From assembly GCA_963575745.1 (NCBI GenBank), contig CAUYUJ010004335.1, positions 372,256-436,255 of the forward strand: DNA of 64,000 bases, written 5' to 3'. The stretch's first letter is position 1. The number at the start of each line of letters is the position of its first letter. Shown piece after piece: positions 10,290-20,946 of this stretch. The translations under genes and the position numbers were made by a program. A model generated the notes under the pieces. It made no database searches and was not told the origin of the DNA. It saw only the letters and a program-made list of their open reading frames with translations. This DNA comes from Prorocentrum cordatum (Eukaryota > Sar > Dinophyceae > Prorocentrales > Prorocentraceae).

Positions 10290-11461
10290 ATTATTGGGCG
10301 AGCTGGGCCGATTCCTTACATGGGTTGGTCATTGGGTTCCCAGCTGTGGGGCAGGATATCCTCAATCATCTCCGAGCGCTCCGCACGGTACAGAGACATG
10401 AATTCCCTAACTACCTTGCGTGCCTGGCGGCGGCGGAAGCAGCGGGACGACAGTGTGACGCCGCGGGATGGACGGCCAGGCCGAGTTGGGAAGACCTAGC
10501 CGCGGGCTGCCGACCGCCAGAACTGCCGCAAGAACCGACAACGCTCGGGGAATGGACCCACGGATGGCAATACCATGCTTCCTACAACTTGGAACGTGCC
10601 GCCCACCTTTCCCTCATGATTAGGCTTGGGGGCGGGCCCGGAGCCCGCTGCAACGCAGCTACTACTGGCAAAGCACGGGTGTGGTCATGTATGGGGGCCT
10701 ACGCTGCTTCGTGGCTTACCGTGTGCCCGACTACGGACCTATTGGGGCTCCACAGTGCGCATATGGCGTGTGCAGTGCGACGGAGGTTGGGAATTGGCGT
10801 GCTATGCGAAGGCGGGGATCCGCACGGGCACGCGAAGCTAACGACGAACAACAATGCCAGGCTTAATGCGCGCCATACATGGATGGTTTCGGCGTGGCGG
10901 CAGGTCTTCACAGAGGCAGGGGGACTGATCCCTGACCGTAACGTTGAACGGTTGTTAAGCCATACGCACATCCCAAGACCACAGGGCGACACGCGGCGCT
11001 TGGACTTAGTGGTCCCTTGCCTGAACGTGGCGCGAGGGCTGCCCCTATTCTGCGACGTCACAGTGGTGTCCCCTATTGCCGGGAATGGGAGGCCCCGAGC
11101 AGGGACGAGCAACAGGGGAGGGAGATTACTCGAACAAGCCGAGCGGGAGAACAACGATACCTATCACGAAGTCCTTACTTCTGGCCTGGGATCCCTGCAA
11201 TGCTCAGGTTGCGAAGTATTTGGACGATGGGGGCAACAATCAACGAATCTGGTTCCAGCGCTCGCTCGAGAACGATGCCGAAACCTACCAGCACGCATAC
11301 GCCGAGGTACGATGATGGGGTTGCTGCACAGATGGTAGGGCCTATTGGGAGCGTCTCTCCAAACATCGGTGGCTCACATTGTGCTGCACGAGTACGCCGA
11401 CTTGCCGACAACGCAGGTCGAGCCCGTATGCCCGCTGAGTGAGCTCCCGGTAGTCGCCTAA
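10290..11461 (+). pseudogene. LINE fragment A: C-terminal half with restriction-like endonuclease domain
   Basis: An open frame from about 10290 (HYWASWADSLHGLVIGFP) runs to TAG at 11336-11338. The same frame continues after that TAG (GLLGASLQTSVAHIVLHEYA) to TAA at 11459. The paralogue at 19.1-19.6 kb has Trp at the TAG position, so TAG replaces a Trp codon. Visible motifs: a Cys/His cluster CEGGDPHGHA near 10810, RNVERLL, and RRLDLVV then CDVTVVSP (10994-11074). That D...DVT arrangement resembles the PD-(D/E)XK endonuclease of R2-type LINEs. The RT core is missing upstream, so this is 5'-truncated and inactive. Family assignment is from my memory of dinoflagellate retroelements. Confidence 0.7.
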
Positions 11462-11475
11462 GGGGCTGAATCGCC

Positions 11476-11735
11476 CCTCTCCTCTCCTCCCCCTCCTCCT
11501 CCTCCTCCTCCTCCTCCTCCTCCTCCTCCTCCTCCTCCTCCTCCTCCTCCTCCTCCTCCTCCTCCTCCTCTCTCCTCCTCCTCCTCCTCCTCCTCCTCCC
11601 TCCTCCTCCTCCTCTCCTCTCCTCCTCCTCCTCCCTCCTCCTCCTCCTCCTCCTCCTCCTCCTCCTCCTCCTCTCCTCCTCCTCCTCCTCCTCCTCCTCC
11701 TCCTCCTCCTCCTCCTCCTCCTCCTCCTCCTTTGT
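11476..11735. repeat. CTC microsatellite between two inverted LINE fragments
   Basis: It begins 15 bases after the stop codon of LINE fragment A, so it may be that element's 3' tail or a later expansion next to it. Confidence 0.9.
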
Positions 11736-11837
11736 CCCTGCTTAGCCGAGCCGGGGCCTCATCACTAATGTGATGCGCTCTGGTTTCACCGCCGCTCGCT
11801 GCCGTTCGCGCTGGCGGTCACTTGCTTGTGTGTGATG

Positions 11838-12545
11838 CTATAAAAAATGTCTCCTCTTGTGGTTGCTGCGTTTATCCGGGCCCCACTTCCCCCCCCCCCA
11901 ACGTGCGAAGTAGTGCGGCATGTGCGGACGCTTCGATTGGGTCCGTAGCGTGGAATTGCCAACCATGGGTCCATTCGCCGAGAGCACGAGGATGTGGGTC
12001 AGGAGCAGGCGGCCTTTCTCCACCAGCCAAGATATCCCACGAAGGTCGGTTGGTCCATCCCATGTCTGCGCAAACTCGTCCAGCCAGCTCGGCGGCGAAT
12101 TAAATAGTCGTGTCGCCGCTCTACCAACACATTCGGTGTTGTACGTAAGGCTCCCAGATGGTCGATGATATCCCTGCCCACAATCGGAAGCCCTTGAACC
12201 AAGCTTTCGATTGAGTCTGCCCAGCTGGCCCAATATGCTGCGGGTGCCGATCGGACGGAGTCGCGCAAACCCAACCCGGCAAACCTCAATGACAGTCTTG
12301 CTTGGGCCACGCACGCGTCGTAGGTGATTTCCCGCACTGTTTCGGCCCATTCTTCTGGGCTTCGGATGCCGAATGCTATTTCGTGAGTAGGAGCCGTGCT
12401 GTCTTAAGCGAAGGGAGCTGAGGTAGTGTTTGTAATAACTTCGCCTTCTCCCCTGCCAGCGTGGCCCAAAAAGCCTCGACGTATGCATCAGTGCCCATCG
12501 GTGCGCCCAGCACTCGTAAACCTTATTTTGCTGCGGGTTTGTCGT
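11838..12545 (-). pseudogene. LINE fragment B: RT end plus middle region, minus strand
   Basis: Read on the minus strand, several frames together give the same protein family as fragment A. RVLGAPMGTDAYVEA (about 12514-12470) is the segment following the RT active site. Then come AFGIRSPEEWAETVREI, RLSLRFAGLGLRDSV and AAYWASWADSI, then GLPIVGRDIIDHLGALRT. Finally there are RPSWDILAGG and LGEWTHGWQFHAT (about 12055-11960). At least two frameshifts and a stop break it, and it ends near 11838 before the endonuclease domain. It lies in inverted orientation to fragment A. Confidence 0.7.
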
Positions 12546-12688
12546 GTACCCATGCGTTCGCCGCCCGCTTGGCCAGTCCTGGCGGGCACGGGTTGGGGCG
12601 CTTGCTCTACGCCGCAAGCTTCCCAATGTTTTTATCGATGTGGCAAACCTCACATAGAGTATCGCGTCTGTTTCCGCCACATTGCAAA

Positions 12689-12738
<50 letters not shown>

Positions 12739-12760
12739 ATATGTGTGTGTGTGCATGTGT
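12689..12760. repeat. TA then TG dinucleotide microsatellite
   Basis: ATAT run from 12689 to about 12740, then GTATATATGTGTGTG. Confidence 0.9.
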
Positions 12761-12827
12761 CAGTGCGTGCACGAGCAGGTGCTTAAACGGGGTACCCCTG
12801 GACTCCATAGCCTTTCTTCGGTTCGAG

Positions 12828-13178
12828 ATGGCCCAGGTCCCAGCTGGGCACTGGGCTGTCCTCGCTCTGGGGCTCCTGCGTCTTTCCGAGCTCCTCCTGC
12901 CAGTAGCGCCGCCATCGCCTGGCCTGCTTTCTTGCACGCTGGAGGCCGTGTGCCCGCCCGCGCGGCTGCCGCCAGAGGGCGCGGACTCTTGTCCTCCGTG
13001 CCCGGAAGCGCCGCCGTGCGAGGCAGCTCCTGCCGTCTGCGCGGCTGTGGAGCCGGCCCCGACGGGGGGCGAGGAAGACCTCCTCGGCGCCCTCCTGGCG
13101 GCAATCCAAGGCGTTCTGGTGGCGCTGGCTCTGGAGGCCTGGCGCGTAGCGCGGAGCTGCTGTCGCCGTAGCCCATAA
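12828..13178 (+). pseudogene. Likely N-terminal membrane-anchor frame of the DIRS-like element
   Basis: ATG at 12828 opens 116 codons with a hydrophobic N-terminus (VLALGLLRLSELLLPVAPP), a Cys/Pro-rich linker and a second hydrophobic stretch (LLGALLAAIQGVLVALAL). It ends at TAA 13176, out of frame with the Gag-like frame that starts just downstream. Position and character suggest it is the broken beginning of the same polyprotein. Confidence is limited because the composition is biased. Confidence 0.35.
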
Positions 13179-13303
13179 GCTGCGGGCGTCGGGCGGGATG
13201 GCGCTGCTCCCGCGAGACGCGGGGTCGGGAGTGGTGGAGGCGCCTGCTACCCGGGCGGCGGTTCGTCGTCAGATATAGCGACGACCCAGTCGACCACGAA
13301 CGA

Positions 13304-15109
13304 GTGCTGCTCTTCCCAAGCCTGCCGCCGGGGACATGGGCGGCGCGGACCCCCGATGGAGACGAGTACGAGGAGGACTTCACGGGAGCCGATCCTCAGA
13401 CGGGGCCGGAGGGAGCGGCGCTGATGCCAGTCGGCGGCGGAGCGCCCGAGGGCTGGCCGCGGCCGATCTACCGCTTCCGCGCGGCCCTCACGGCCGAGGA
13501 GCTGCGGACGGCGATCAGGCGCGGCCGCGCGCTGGTGGAGGCGCGCCTGCCCGGCATCGCGCCGGAGCCGCCGGCCGAGGTCGCTGGCCCTGGCGATGCG
13601 CTGGTGGGGTGGGCCACGTTCTTCGGCGAGGCGAAGCGGCCCGCGTTGCTGCGATTGCGGGGAAAGCATCCGCTCACCCCGCTGGAGGACGATCGAGTCT
13701 GGGTCGTCGCTGCGCCCACGGAGAGCGCTGTGGTCGGCACCGCGGTCGATCGGGCAGACCTGCTGTTCGTCTCCGCGACGGCGCTGGCAGGGCTGTTCGT
13801 CTTCGCGGAGGGCCCCCTCCGCGCGGAGGCGCAGCGCGGCGGGCCAGGACCTGCGGCAGCCGCCGACCTTCGCGAGCGCCTGGGCCGAGCCGCTGGCGCT
13901 GGGGGTGGGTCGCGCCCCGATAGAGTGAGTGGCGCGGCTGCCCTGCCGCCCGCGGACGCCGGGGCGGACGGGGGAGTTCTCCGCATCCTGGAGGTGGACT
14001 ACGACGCGCAGGGCGAGAGGTGCAAACCCTTCAGGACCGCTTGCCGCGAGTCCTCGCAGTCGGCCTTCCCAGACCAGCCGATCGAGGGCCCCGCCTCGGC
14101 CCTGACGGTGCGCAAGAACATGGAGCGCACCAACGGCGACCCGAGGTCCTGGTTGCGGGACTTCTTGAGGTCGAAGGGTATGGGTGACAACGACAGGGTG
14201 GCTCACGAACTGCGGGTTCTCTGCGACATCCTCTTCTGCGCTGCCGAGTGCGACTGGGTGAACTTTGGAGGTTTGATGTGCCTGGAGACGGCGGCGAGGA
14301 GGATCGCGGGCCTGGTGGCGGTCTACTCGGACCCGGCCAAGCCTGCGCGGGGTCGCGCCCGCCTCTACACGGGCGCCGCTTCCTCGGACGACATCGCGGG
14401 CCAGGCTTTGCAGCAGTTCGCCACCCGCAAGATCAAGGAGCAGCAGGAAGCACAGGTGGTGCTGGCGTTCGGCAAGGGGCCGCAGCGCGTGGGCGGCTAC
14501 GGCCCCCAGGACGACGGCAAGGGCCGGCCAGGGCGTTCGCCGCCGAAGGGGGGCCGAAGGGGGGCGGGGGGGGACCGACCCCCCCCCCCCCACCAAGGGG
14601 CAATGACTGCCCCCGCGGCCGGGGGGGGCCCCGTCCCCGGCCGGGATTCAGGGGTGGCGCGTGGTCGGCTTGCCACCTCGCGCAGTGCCAGGGAGCTGTC
14701 CCCGCTGCCTCGCTGGCGCCTGCCTGAGCTGCCCGCGGCTGGCTCCACGCGGAGCCTGGCCCTTCGGCGGCGCGAGCGGCTGGTGTTCAAGATGGGTAAC
14801 GAGGCGGTGGATGCTCTGAACTGGCTAGCGGGCTTCCGAAGTGGCCCGTCTTATTTTGAGCCCGACTCGATGCAGCTCGAAATTCCGGAGCGGATCTGCG
14901 AGTTAGTCTCGAGGCGGCACCCAGGTCCTGACGCCCCCAGCGAAGGCGCAGCCGTTCGCCAGCTGCTGCGGGGGCACACGCCGCACGATGGGACGGGGTG
15001 CCTCACCCGTGTCGCGCCTTCAAGAAGGGCCCCCTCTCCTTGCCCGAGACAGTGGAGGGCTGCCCGCTGTTCGAGGATGTGGCCCCGCCCGAGGTCCAGC
15101 ACTTCCTGA
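13304..15109 (+). pseudogene. Gag-like region of DIRS-like retrotransposon
   Basis: A 601-codon frame. Residues around 13985-14500 (VLRILEVDYDAQGERCKPFR, DNDRVAHELRVLCDILFCA, ALQQFATRKIKEQQEAQ) resemble the Gag-like part of tyrosine-recombinase retroelements that I associate with dinoflagellates. A Gly/Lys/Pro-rich linker with long G and C runs follows (14520-14650). A second conserved block is at 14695-14835 (LSPLPRWRLPELPA, NEAVDALNWLAGF). Near 14995 the coding sense moves to another frame (LPETVEGCPLFEDVAPPEVQ), so the tail to 15109 is read out of frame. The first codon is not ATG. Confidence 0.6.
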
Positions 15110-15760
15110 AGGAGCACCCCGAGCGCATGCTGCGCGCCGACAGCCCCCCCTCCTCAGCGACACCTTACTTTGACCCCGCGTTGAAGCGCAGCGCGAAGAC
15201 CTACAGACCTACAGACAGTTCATCGCCGACCTGCACGCCGTGGCCTGATTGGTTGGACCAGACGCCCTCGCTGGCAGGTCGGCTTCTTTTTCGCCGAGAA
15301 GGATGGCGGCCAGAGGCTGCGGCTTATCCTGGACGCCAGGCCTGCGAACCTGCTTTTCGAGTCGCCGCCCGGCGTGGTCCTCCTCAGCGCCAAAGGCCCC
15401 AGCCGGGTGGAGATCGCTCTTCCTGAAGATCTGGGCCCTTGGAGCGAGGAGGCCCACCAGCTCCTGCGCGGCTACTCCCTGCACTTGGGGCTCGCCGACG
15501 TCAAGGATTGTTTCCACGGGCTGCGACTCCCCGGATGGCTCTCTGAGTACTTCTGCCATCCTGAGGCACCTGCGCACCTGCTCGGCGCCGAGGGCCAGTT
15601 TTGGGAAGGTAGGACATTGGAGAGGCACGATCTGGTGAGTCTTTGCTGGGCCGTCCTCCCGGTGGGCTTCACATGGAGCTCGTGGGCGGCTCAGCGCATC
15701 AACGAGCACCAGCGCGCGCCATCTGTCCTCAGTTGCTCGAGAGCCCGCTGACTGACCGAG
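15000..15760 (+). pseudogene. Reverse transcriptase, N-terminal part, DIRS-like element
   Basis: Coding sense passes through two frames. HPERMLRADSPPSSATPYF lies in the first. An 8-bp direct duplication (CTACAGAC at 15201-15208 and 15209-15216) then shifts the frame. After it come RWQVGFFFAEKDGGQRLRLI and LDARPANLLF. RT motif A is LADVKDCFHGLRLP near 15490, with the first catalytic Asp. Fingers and palm order fits DIRS/Ty3-type RT. Confidence 0.65.
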
Positions 15761-15779
15761 GGGGCCATCTGTCTTCGGC

Positions 15780-17255
15780 CCGACCGCGGCCGAGGGCCAC
15801 GTCTCGCACTACGCGTACGTCGACAACCTAGGCGTGGCGTCCACTGAGGAGCCCCTCGTCTCCGATGCGATTGCCCAGCTCGTCGAGGGAATCGACCAGC
15901 GGGGCTTGCTCCCGCGCGGCAGCTCGGTGGGCACCGACGCCGAGACGTTGGGCACCGATGTCTCGGGGGCGTGCTGGAGGACGAGGGTCGCTCAGAAACG
16001 CCTCTGGCTGATTCGACAGGCGCTCAACGGTTTGCTTCGCCGCCGTCGCCTCACTGGATGGGCGGTGGAGGTGCTGGCGGGGCAATGTACCTCTGCGGGC
16101 CTGCTATCGCGTGGGGCCCTGAGCGTGTTTCACACCGCGTGCGCCTTCATGCGGGAGTCCTACGCCGGGCCGCGTGTCCTGTGGCCTGAGGCGCGCCAGG
16201 AGCTGGAGACGCCCCGTGGCCTTCTGATCTTCTTGGAGAGAGACTGGACGGTGCAGTGGAACAATCTGGCAGTGGCCGCCGACGGCAGCCTTGAGGCGGG
16301 CGCCGCCTCGACCGCCCGCTGGCCGCGCGCCCTGGTGGCCGAGGTGGGCCGCGTGCAGGAGCGCGCTCGCTTCCGCGAGCCCGCGGCGGCAGGGGCCGAG
16401 GGAGCTGCGGACGGCGCGCCCGTCGCCCGCCGCGGCGCCCGTGAGACTGCGCTGGAGGCGGCCGGCTTCTGGCGCGATGGGCGCGGCGAGTGGCGGCTGG
16501 CGGAGACAGCCGAGGACGACCCGCTGGCTGGCGCGTGGGAGCCCGACCCGAGCTTCCCCGAGGAGCCCGCGGCGGGGCTGGCGAGCACCCGCTGGCGGAC
16601 CCAGCAGGTGCAGCGCTAGCGTTTTGATGAGGGCATTCTTATCGAGGAGGCCCGGGCGCTGGCGATGGGCGCCCGCCGCGTGGCCCAGTCAGCGTTCGGC
16701 GCCGCCTGCCGCCAACTGATACTGTCGGATAACATGTCAGTGGTGTTATCTTTCAACAGGAGTCGCGCAAAAGAGTTTGCCCTTCCTGTCCAAGTCCGCA
16801 GGTTTCATGCCTATTGTCTCGCGAGAAATATGACAATGTCTGTGAGATGGGTTCCGTCCGAACTGAATCCAGCGGATTACGGGTCTCGAGTTTTTGACGA
16901 GAATGGGGCGAAAGAGTCCCTTGGTGCACTACTTCCCGATGTCCTCCCCTCTTTGGAGTCCAGGTTTGAAGGCCCCCCCGAGGTTCTCGCCCCCTTCCAA
17001 AGTTCTCCTTTCAAGAGCTCCGCAGGACTCCAGCCGACCTCTAGCCCCGAGAGCGCTCAGTGTGTTAGCCCGTGTTGGCCTTGTAAATCGAAAGGGCCAC
17101 CAAGCATCCCAGTGGGCGCTTTTCCCATGTATTCGAAAGGCGGCCTGACGTCTTCGTGCCCCATTTTGGCTCAGACTTGTTCTCAGGCCCGCCCCGCCAG
17201 TGGGCCTTCGCCCTTGCATGTCTCGGCGGGGCGTCCGACGGGAGGCTCGACGCCC
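15780..17255 (+). pseudogene. RT active site and RNase H, DIRS-like element
   Basis: One frame runs from about 15780. RT motif C is YAYVDNLGV at 15810-15836, with Asn in the place of the usual second Asp. The thumb and connection follow (AQKRLWLIRQALNGLL, SAGLLSRGALSVFHTA). RNase H acidic motifs are AVAADGSLEAG (about 16270), ILIEEARALAMGA, LSDNMSVVLSF and WVPSELNPADYGSR. An in-frame TAG at 16617-16619 separates LASTRWRTQQVQR from RFDEGILIEEARAL; the frame continues beyond. A second in-frame TAG is at 17256. Apart from these two stops the frame is intact to 18343. Confidence 0.7.
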
Positions 17256-17258
17256 TAG

Positions 17259-18343
17259 CCCGGGGCCCCAGCCAGGCGGCCGCGCTTGCTAGAGAGGCCG
17301 GGCCCTGCCGCGCCTGGCTCGCCGCCGCCGCGACAGCTGGCGCCTCGCGAGGCGGGCCGCCGGCCCCCGCGTGGCCCTCGCCGCCTGACGAGGCCCACTG
17401 CAGAGCAGAGGTCGCTGGAGCGGCTATCCCGCCTGAGCTCGGCGGCGCTGCCACCGACGCCGAAGCCCCCCGAACGCGACCAGGAGCTCCGGGCCCTCCC
17501 CCAGGACTGGCCGCACCGAGTCGTGGTCGACAGCGACGACGGCAGCAGCACCTCCGACGATCAGCAGGCCGTGCCAGCAGGCGAGCGGCGGAAGAAGGAG
17601 CTGCTCAGGAGGGCCAATCGGCGGAGACGTGCGCACAAAGCCTGGGCGCCGTTCGACAGCGCGGCGGGGGAGGGCCAGACGCTCCTGGACAGGCGGTCGG
17701 TGCTTGCGCCCGCGCGGAGCCGCTGCACCCAGGAGCTCGACGCCTTCCTGGACTTCTGCCATAGCCAGCCGATGCGAGCTCTGACGTCGGCCAACGAGGT
17801 GGACGATGCAATGGTCGATTATACGAACCACCTGTTCTTCGGAGGCCAGGAGTCAGCAAAGGGAGATCAGGTCATGGCAAGCCTCATGTTCAGGTTCCCA
17901 GAGTTCTCGAAGCACGGGGGGGCCAAGATGCCCCGAGCCTGGAGGTGCCTCTGGGGTTGGCGCAAGCTGGCGCCTGGGCGGAGCCGCCGCGCATGGCCGC
18001 TGGCCCTCTGGCGCGGGCTCGCCTGGCGCATGGTGGTGAGGAATGCGCTGCAGATGGCCGTGTTCTTGCTCACGATGGTGTCGGGTTACTTCAGGCCCAG
18101 CCGCCTGCTCACCCTGACGCGTGGCAACATCATTCCGCCTGCGCCTGGAGCGCGCCGCTGGCGGCCCCTGCTGCTGTTCCCGAACGACAAGCCGCAGCGG
18201 AGCAAGACGGGCCTGGCCGACGTCGGGGCGATGCTAGACAGCGGTTGGTTTCAGCATGCCACGCCCATCTTCCGAGAGCTCGCCCGAGGGGGTCCAGAAG
18301 AAAAGGTTTGGGAGTTCAGCTACCCGCAGTTTCCGGCAGCAAA
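17259..18343 (+). pseudogene. Tyrosine recombinase, N-terminal part, interrupted
   Basis: Same frame as the upstream RT/RNase H. After an Arg/Pro-rich linker come RCTQELDAFLDFCHSQPM (core-binding helix), GGAKMPRAWRCLWGWRKLAP, FLLTMVSGYFRPSRLLTLTR and WRPLLLFPNDKPQRSKTGLA. The last coding residues are EFSYPQFPAA. The catalytic R-H-S-G...Y end of the family is absent here. The frame runs straight into a 22-bp minisatellite at 18344. The missing end is at 25166-25386. Confidence 0.7.
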
Positions 18344-18600
18344 GGTTTCCATAACTGAACACGGGTTTCCATAATTGAACGCGGGTTTCCATAATTGCCA
18401 ACACGGGTTCCACAATTGCCAACACGGGTGTCCATAATTGCCAACACGGGTTTCCATAATTGCCAACACGGGTTTCCATATCTGTCAATACGGGTTTCCA
18501 TAATTGTCAACGCGGGTTTCCATATGTGTCAGCACGGGTTTCCATAAATGTCAACACGGGTTTCCATAATCATCACCGCGGGTTCCATATTTACCAGGGA
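18344..18600. repeat. Minisatellite TTTCCATAATTGCCAACACGGG, left end of insertion
   Basis: About eleven 20-22 base units sharing a GGTTTCCATAA core. On the complementary strand the core is GAAACCC, which links it to arrays at 21950, 22140, 22800, 24815 and 25080. Confidence 0.85.
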
Positions 18601-18679
18601 GGAGACGGGGAGGAAAGGGGAATTGAGGGAACAGAGCGGGGCCGGCCGAAAGAGGATTTGAGGATGCCGGGGTTCGCCC

Positions 18680-18765
18680 CCGGGGTCCCGCTGGGGCCGG
18701 CCGGCCGGCGCAGCGCGGCCGGCGCGGCGCGGCCGGCCCGCCGGCCGGCCGGCCGGAACGGCGAC
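18680..18765. repeat. GGCCGGCC-rich block
   Basis: Clustered GGCCGGCC palindromes, almost pure G/C. Confidence 0.7.
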
Positions 18766-18799
18766 GACGGCCAGAACAGAACGACGACGGCGATCATTT

Positions 18800-19110
18800 T
18801 CTCCCATTCCGGGCTCCATTCCTTCGATTGTGGCTCCTTTCCTTTTCTCCCATTCCGGCCTTTTCCCATTCCTCCCATTTCGGTTTTCTCCCATTCCGGC
18901 CATTGTGTTTCCTTCCCATTCCGGTTCCTTCCCGTTCCTTCCGTTCCGATTATTATTTTTATTTGTTTGCCCTGCCTTTCCGGTTCCCTTTTTTTCCAAA
19001 TTCCAATTCGGTTCTTTGCGGCTCCCTTTTATTCCTCGCACGTCAGCTCTTTCACATTCTTTGTGTCCCGGCCCTTTCCCATTCCGGCCCCTCCCGCTTC
19101 GGATATTTGT
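18800..19110. repeat. TTCCCATTCCGG minisatellite
   Basis: Degenerate units of about 12-17 bases with the core TCCCATTCCGG. Confidence 0.7.
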
Positions 19111-19341
19111 TATTCGTTTCGATTCCATTTTTCCCACTCTTTTTCTACGACTCGGGTCGCCAGGAGTTTCTCGCGGCAAGCGGCCGACACGCGCCGAAAA
19201 CAACGCATCATTAATCGGGAGAATGGGGCAACACTGAGGCGCGAAAAAACAAAACTAAAAGTCACGGAGGAGAGAGGGGGAAAAGGGGGGCGAGAGGGCG
19301 TGAGTAAGGCAATTTCCAAGTCCCCGAGTGGACAGGCCGGC

Positions 19342-20790
19342 TCAGCGAGCGCGGCGGGCAAGTCCCGCGCCGGGCGCAGGCTTGCGTTGGCGACATCTGC
19401 GGAGAGAGCGGCGCCGAGCAATCCCCACCATTTGTACGTAGATAATTCCCCGGGCGGCCCCAGCGCGCGCTCTGAGGTGCAATTCCCGGCTTTTCTCCCT
19501 TGCCAGCCTAGGGACAAGCCAAAGGGATTGCGAGCCCCACTGCCCGTAGATTTCAATGTTCAAACATGAGAGCTTCCCAAGACCACTGTCCGGGTACGTA
19601 TTATTGTGTTCTGATTCAGCTGAACGGAAATAGTTCCCATTGGATTACTAGTTCTTGGGCGTAAGAGGTGAGAGCACGGCTGCATCACAGAATATAGCAA
19701 TGCCGGAAGCGATGGACAAATTTGGCCTTAGAATATCCAGTCTCCGAAGGTCGTCAGGCTGTAAAGATACGTTGGCGGTTGAAAGTAATCGCTCCACATT
19801 CCTCCACATTTTTGTCCGGTATATGCCTCTCAGGCCCCAACAATATTCAGCGCCAAACTGGCACCATCTCCGCGCGGCGCGACTGCGAACGGGCTTCCAG
19901 ATCGGTAGGCAACCTGCAATTTCCGTGGGGGTCGGGTCCATCCAATGTGGTAGAAATGCCCAACCGTCGTCGTGCTTCCCACATAAACAAATCATTCGGG
20001 TTCCGAAACATTCCGTAGTAACGTGTGGAACGTTCGTTTTTTGGGATGTCTATGTATTCTGGGTCGTCCAGTGGTTTTGGCGGACCCGCCCTTGTGGCTA
20101 GGTCGTCCCGCGAAGGCCGCCCTTGCCATCATGCATTGTCATAGTGCGATCGCGATTGTTCCGCAACGACCAAACAAGCAGGCCCGACGCATGGACCATT
20201 CGGGGAAGAATCGTGTAGGATGCTGAAATGAAGCAATATATTATTCCCAATTATCACATCGAAACTGTCGCCAGTCTGTTCGCTACCCATCGCGTGTAGG
20301 TATAGGAGACAATTTTATGAATGTCCGAGAGATACGGACATCGTTGGCTCACGTGGCAAAATCTGTTTGGTGCGCTGGCAAAATCCGGAATATATGGGTG
20401 GCCCGGGAGGCGCCACAAAAATATAATAGTAACCAACATGTTCGGAGAGGGAAGCAAAGATAATGATTATAAGATTCGTTGCGTGTGCTTGCACGTACAC
20501 ATTGGTCCCGATCGGCGTGCCAAATTTTGTGATATCACATGCCGTGTTGTCGATTTCCACGTTTCCGATGGTATCGTGCCGAACCGGTTTGGTTGCGGTT
20601 GCCGCGTCGGACCCCATGCTGCAGATCGATGTGGGAAATGCGTTTGAAAGTGTCGCGTGTCACTCCCAACATATAGACTGCAATGTCCGGGCTACAAACA
20701 ACATAAATGTCGTCAGCGCGCGTCAGAAGTACAAAGCCCGGTGGTCGTCGTTCTTCGATATTTCGCAAAACTTCATTCAACACAAAGGAA
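19342..20790 (-). pseudogene. LINE fragment C: RT active site to C-terminal domain, minus strand
   Basis: Reading down the minus strand: VLLTRADDIYVVCSP holds RT motif C with a canonical ADD (about 20714). KFGTPIGTNVYVQAHA (about 20524) corresponds to GAPMGTDAYVEA in fragment B. WRNVERLLS, then LRRLDILRPNLSIASG and IFCDAAVLSPL (19775-19660) match the endonuclease-like domain of fragment A. EIYGQWGSQSLWLVPRLARE (about 19555-19495) and WWGLLGAALS complete it. Multiple frameshifts and an internal deletion after SPL make it inactive. Confidence 0.65.
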
Positions 20791-20946
20791 AAGAAAACTG
20801 TGGCATGAACGGATTGCCTTGCGCACCGCCGTCCCGCAACAATATGTTATGCCACGTTTTATTGTGCTTCCCATTGGTTCGGTTCAGGCCTTCTTCCGCT
20901 CCTCCCATTCCGCTTCCCTCGCATAACGCAACAACGTATGAATAGT

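Noticed and set aside
17157-17175. CCCATTTTGGCTCAGACTTG resembles part of the dinoflagellate spliced-leader sequence
   Set aside because: Only about 13 bases agree, the 5' part is absent, and the bases lie within the DIRS-like element's coding linker; chance match.
18344-18600. CRISPR-like array of 22-base repeats
   Set aside because: Units are contiguous with no unique spacers and the genome is eukaryotic; ordinary minisatellite.
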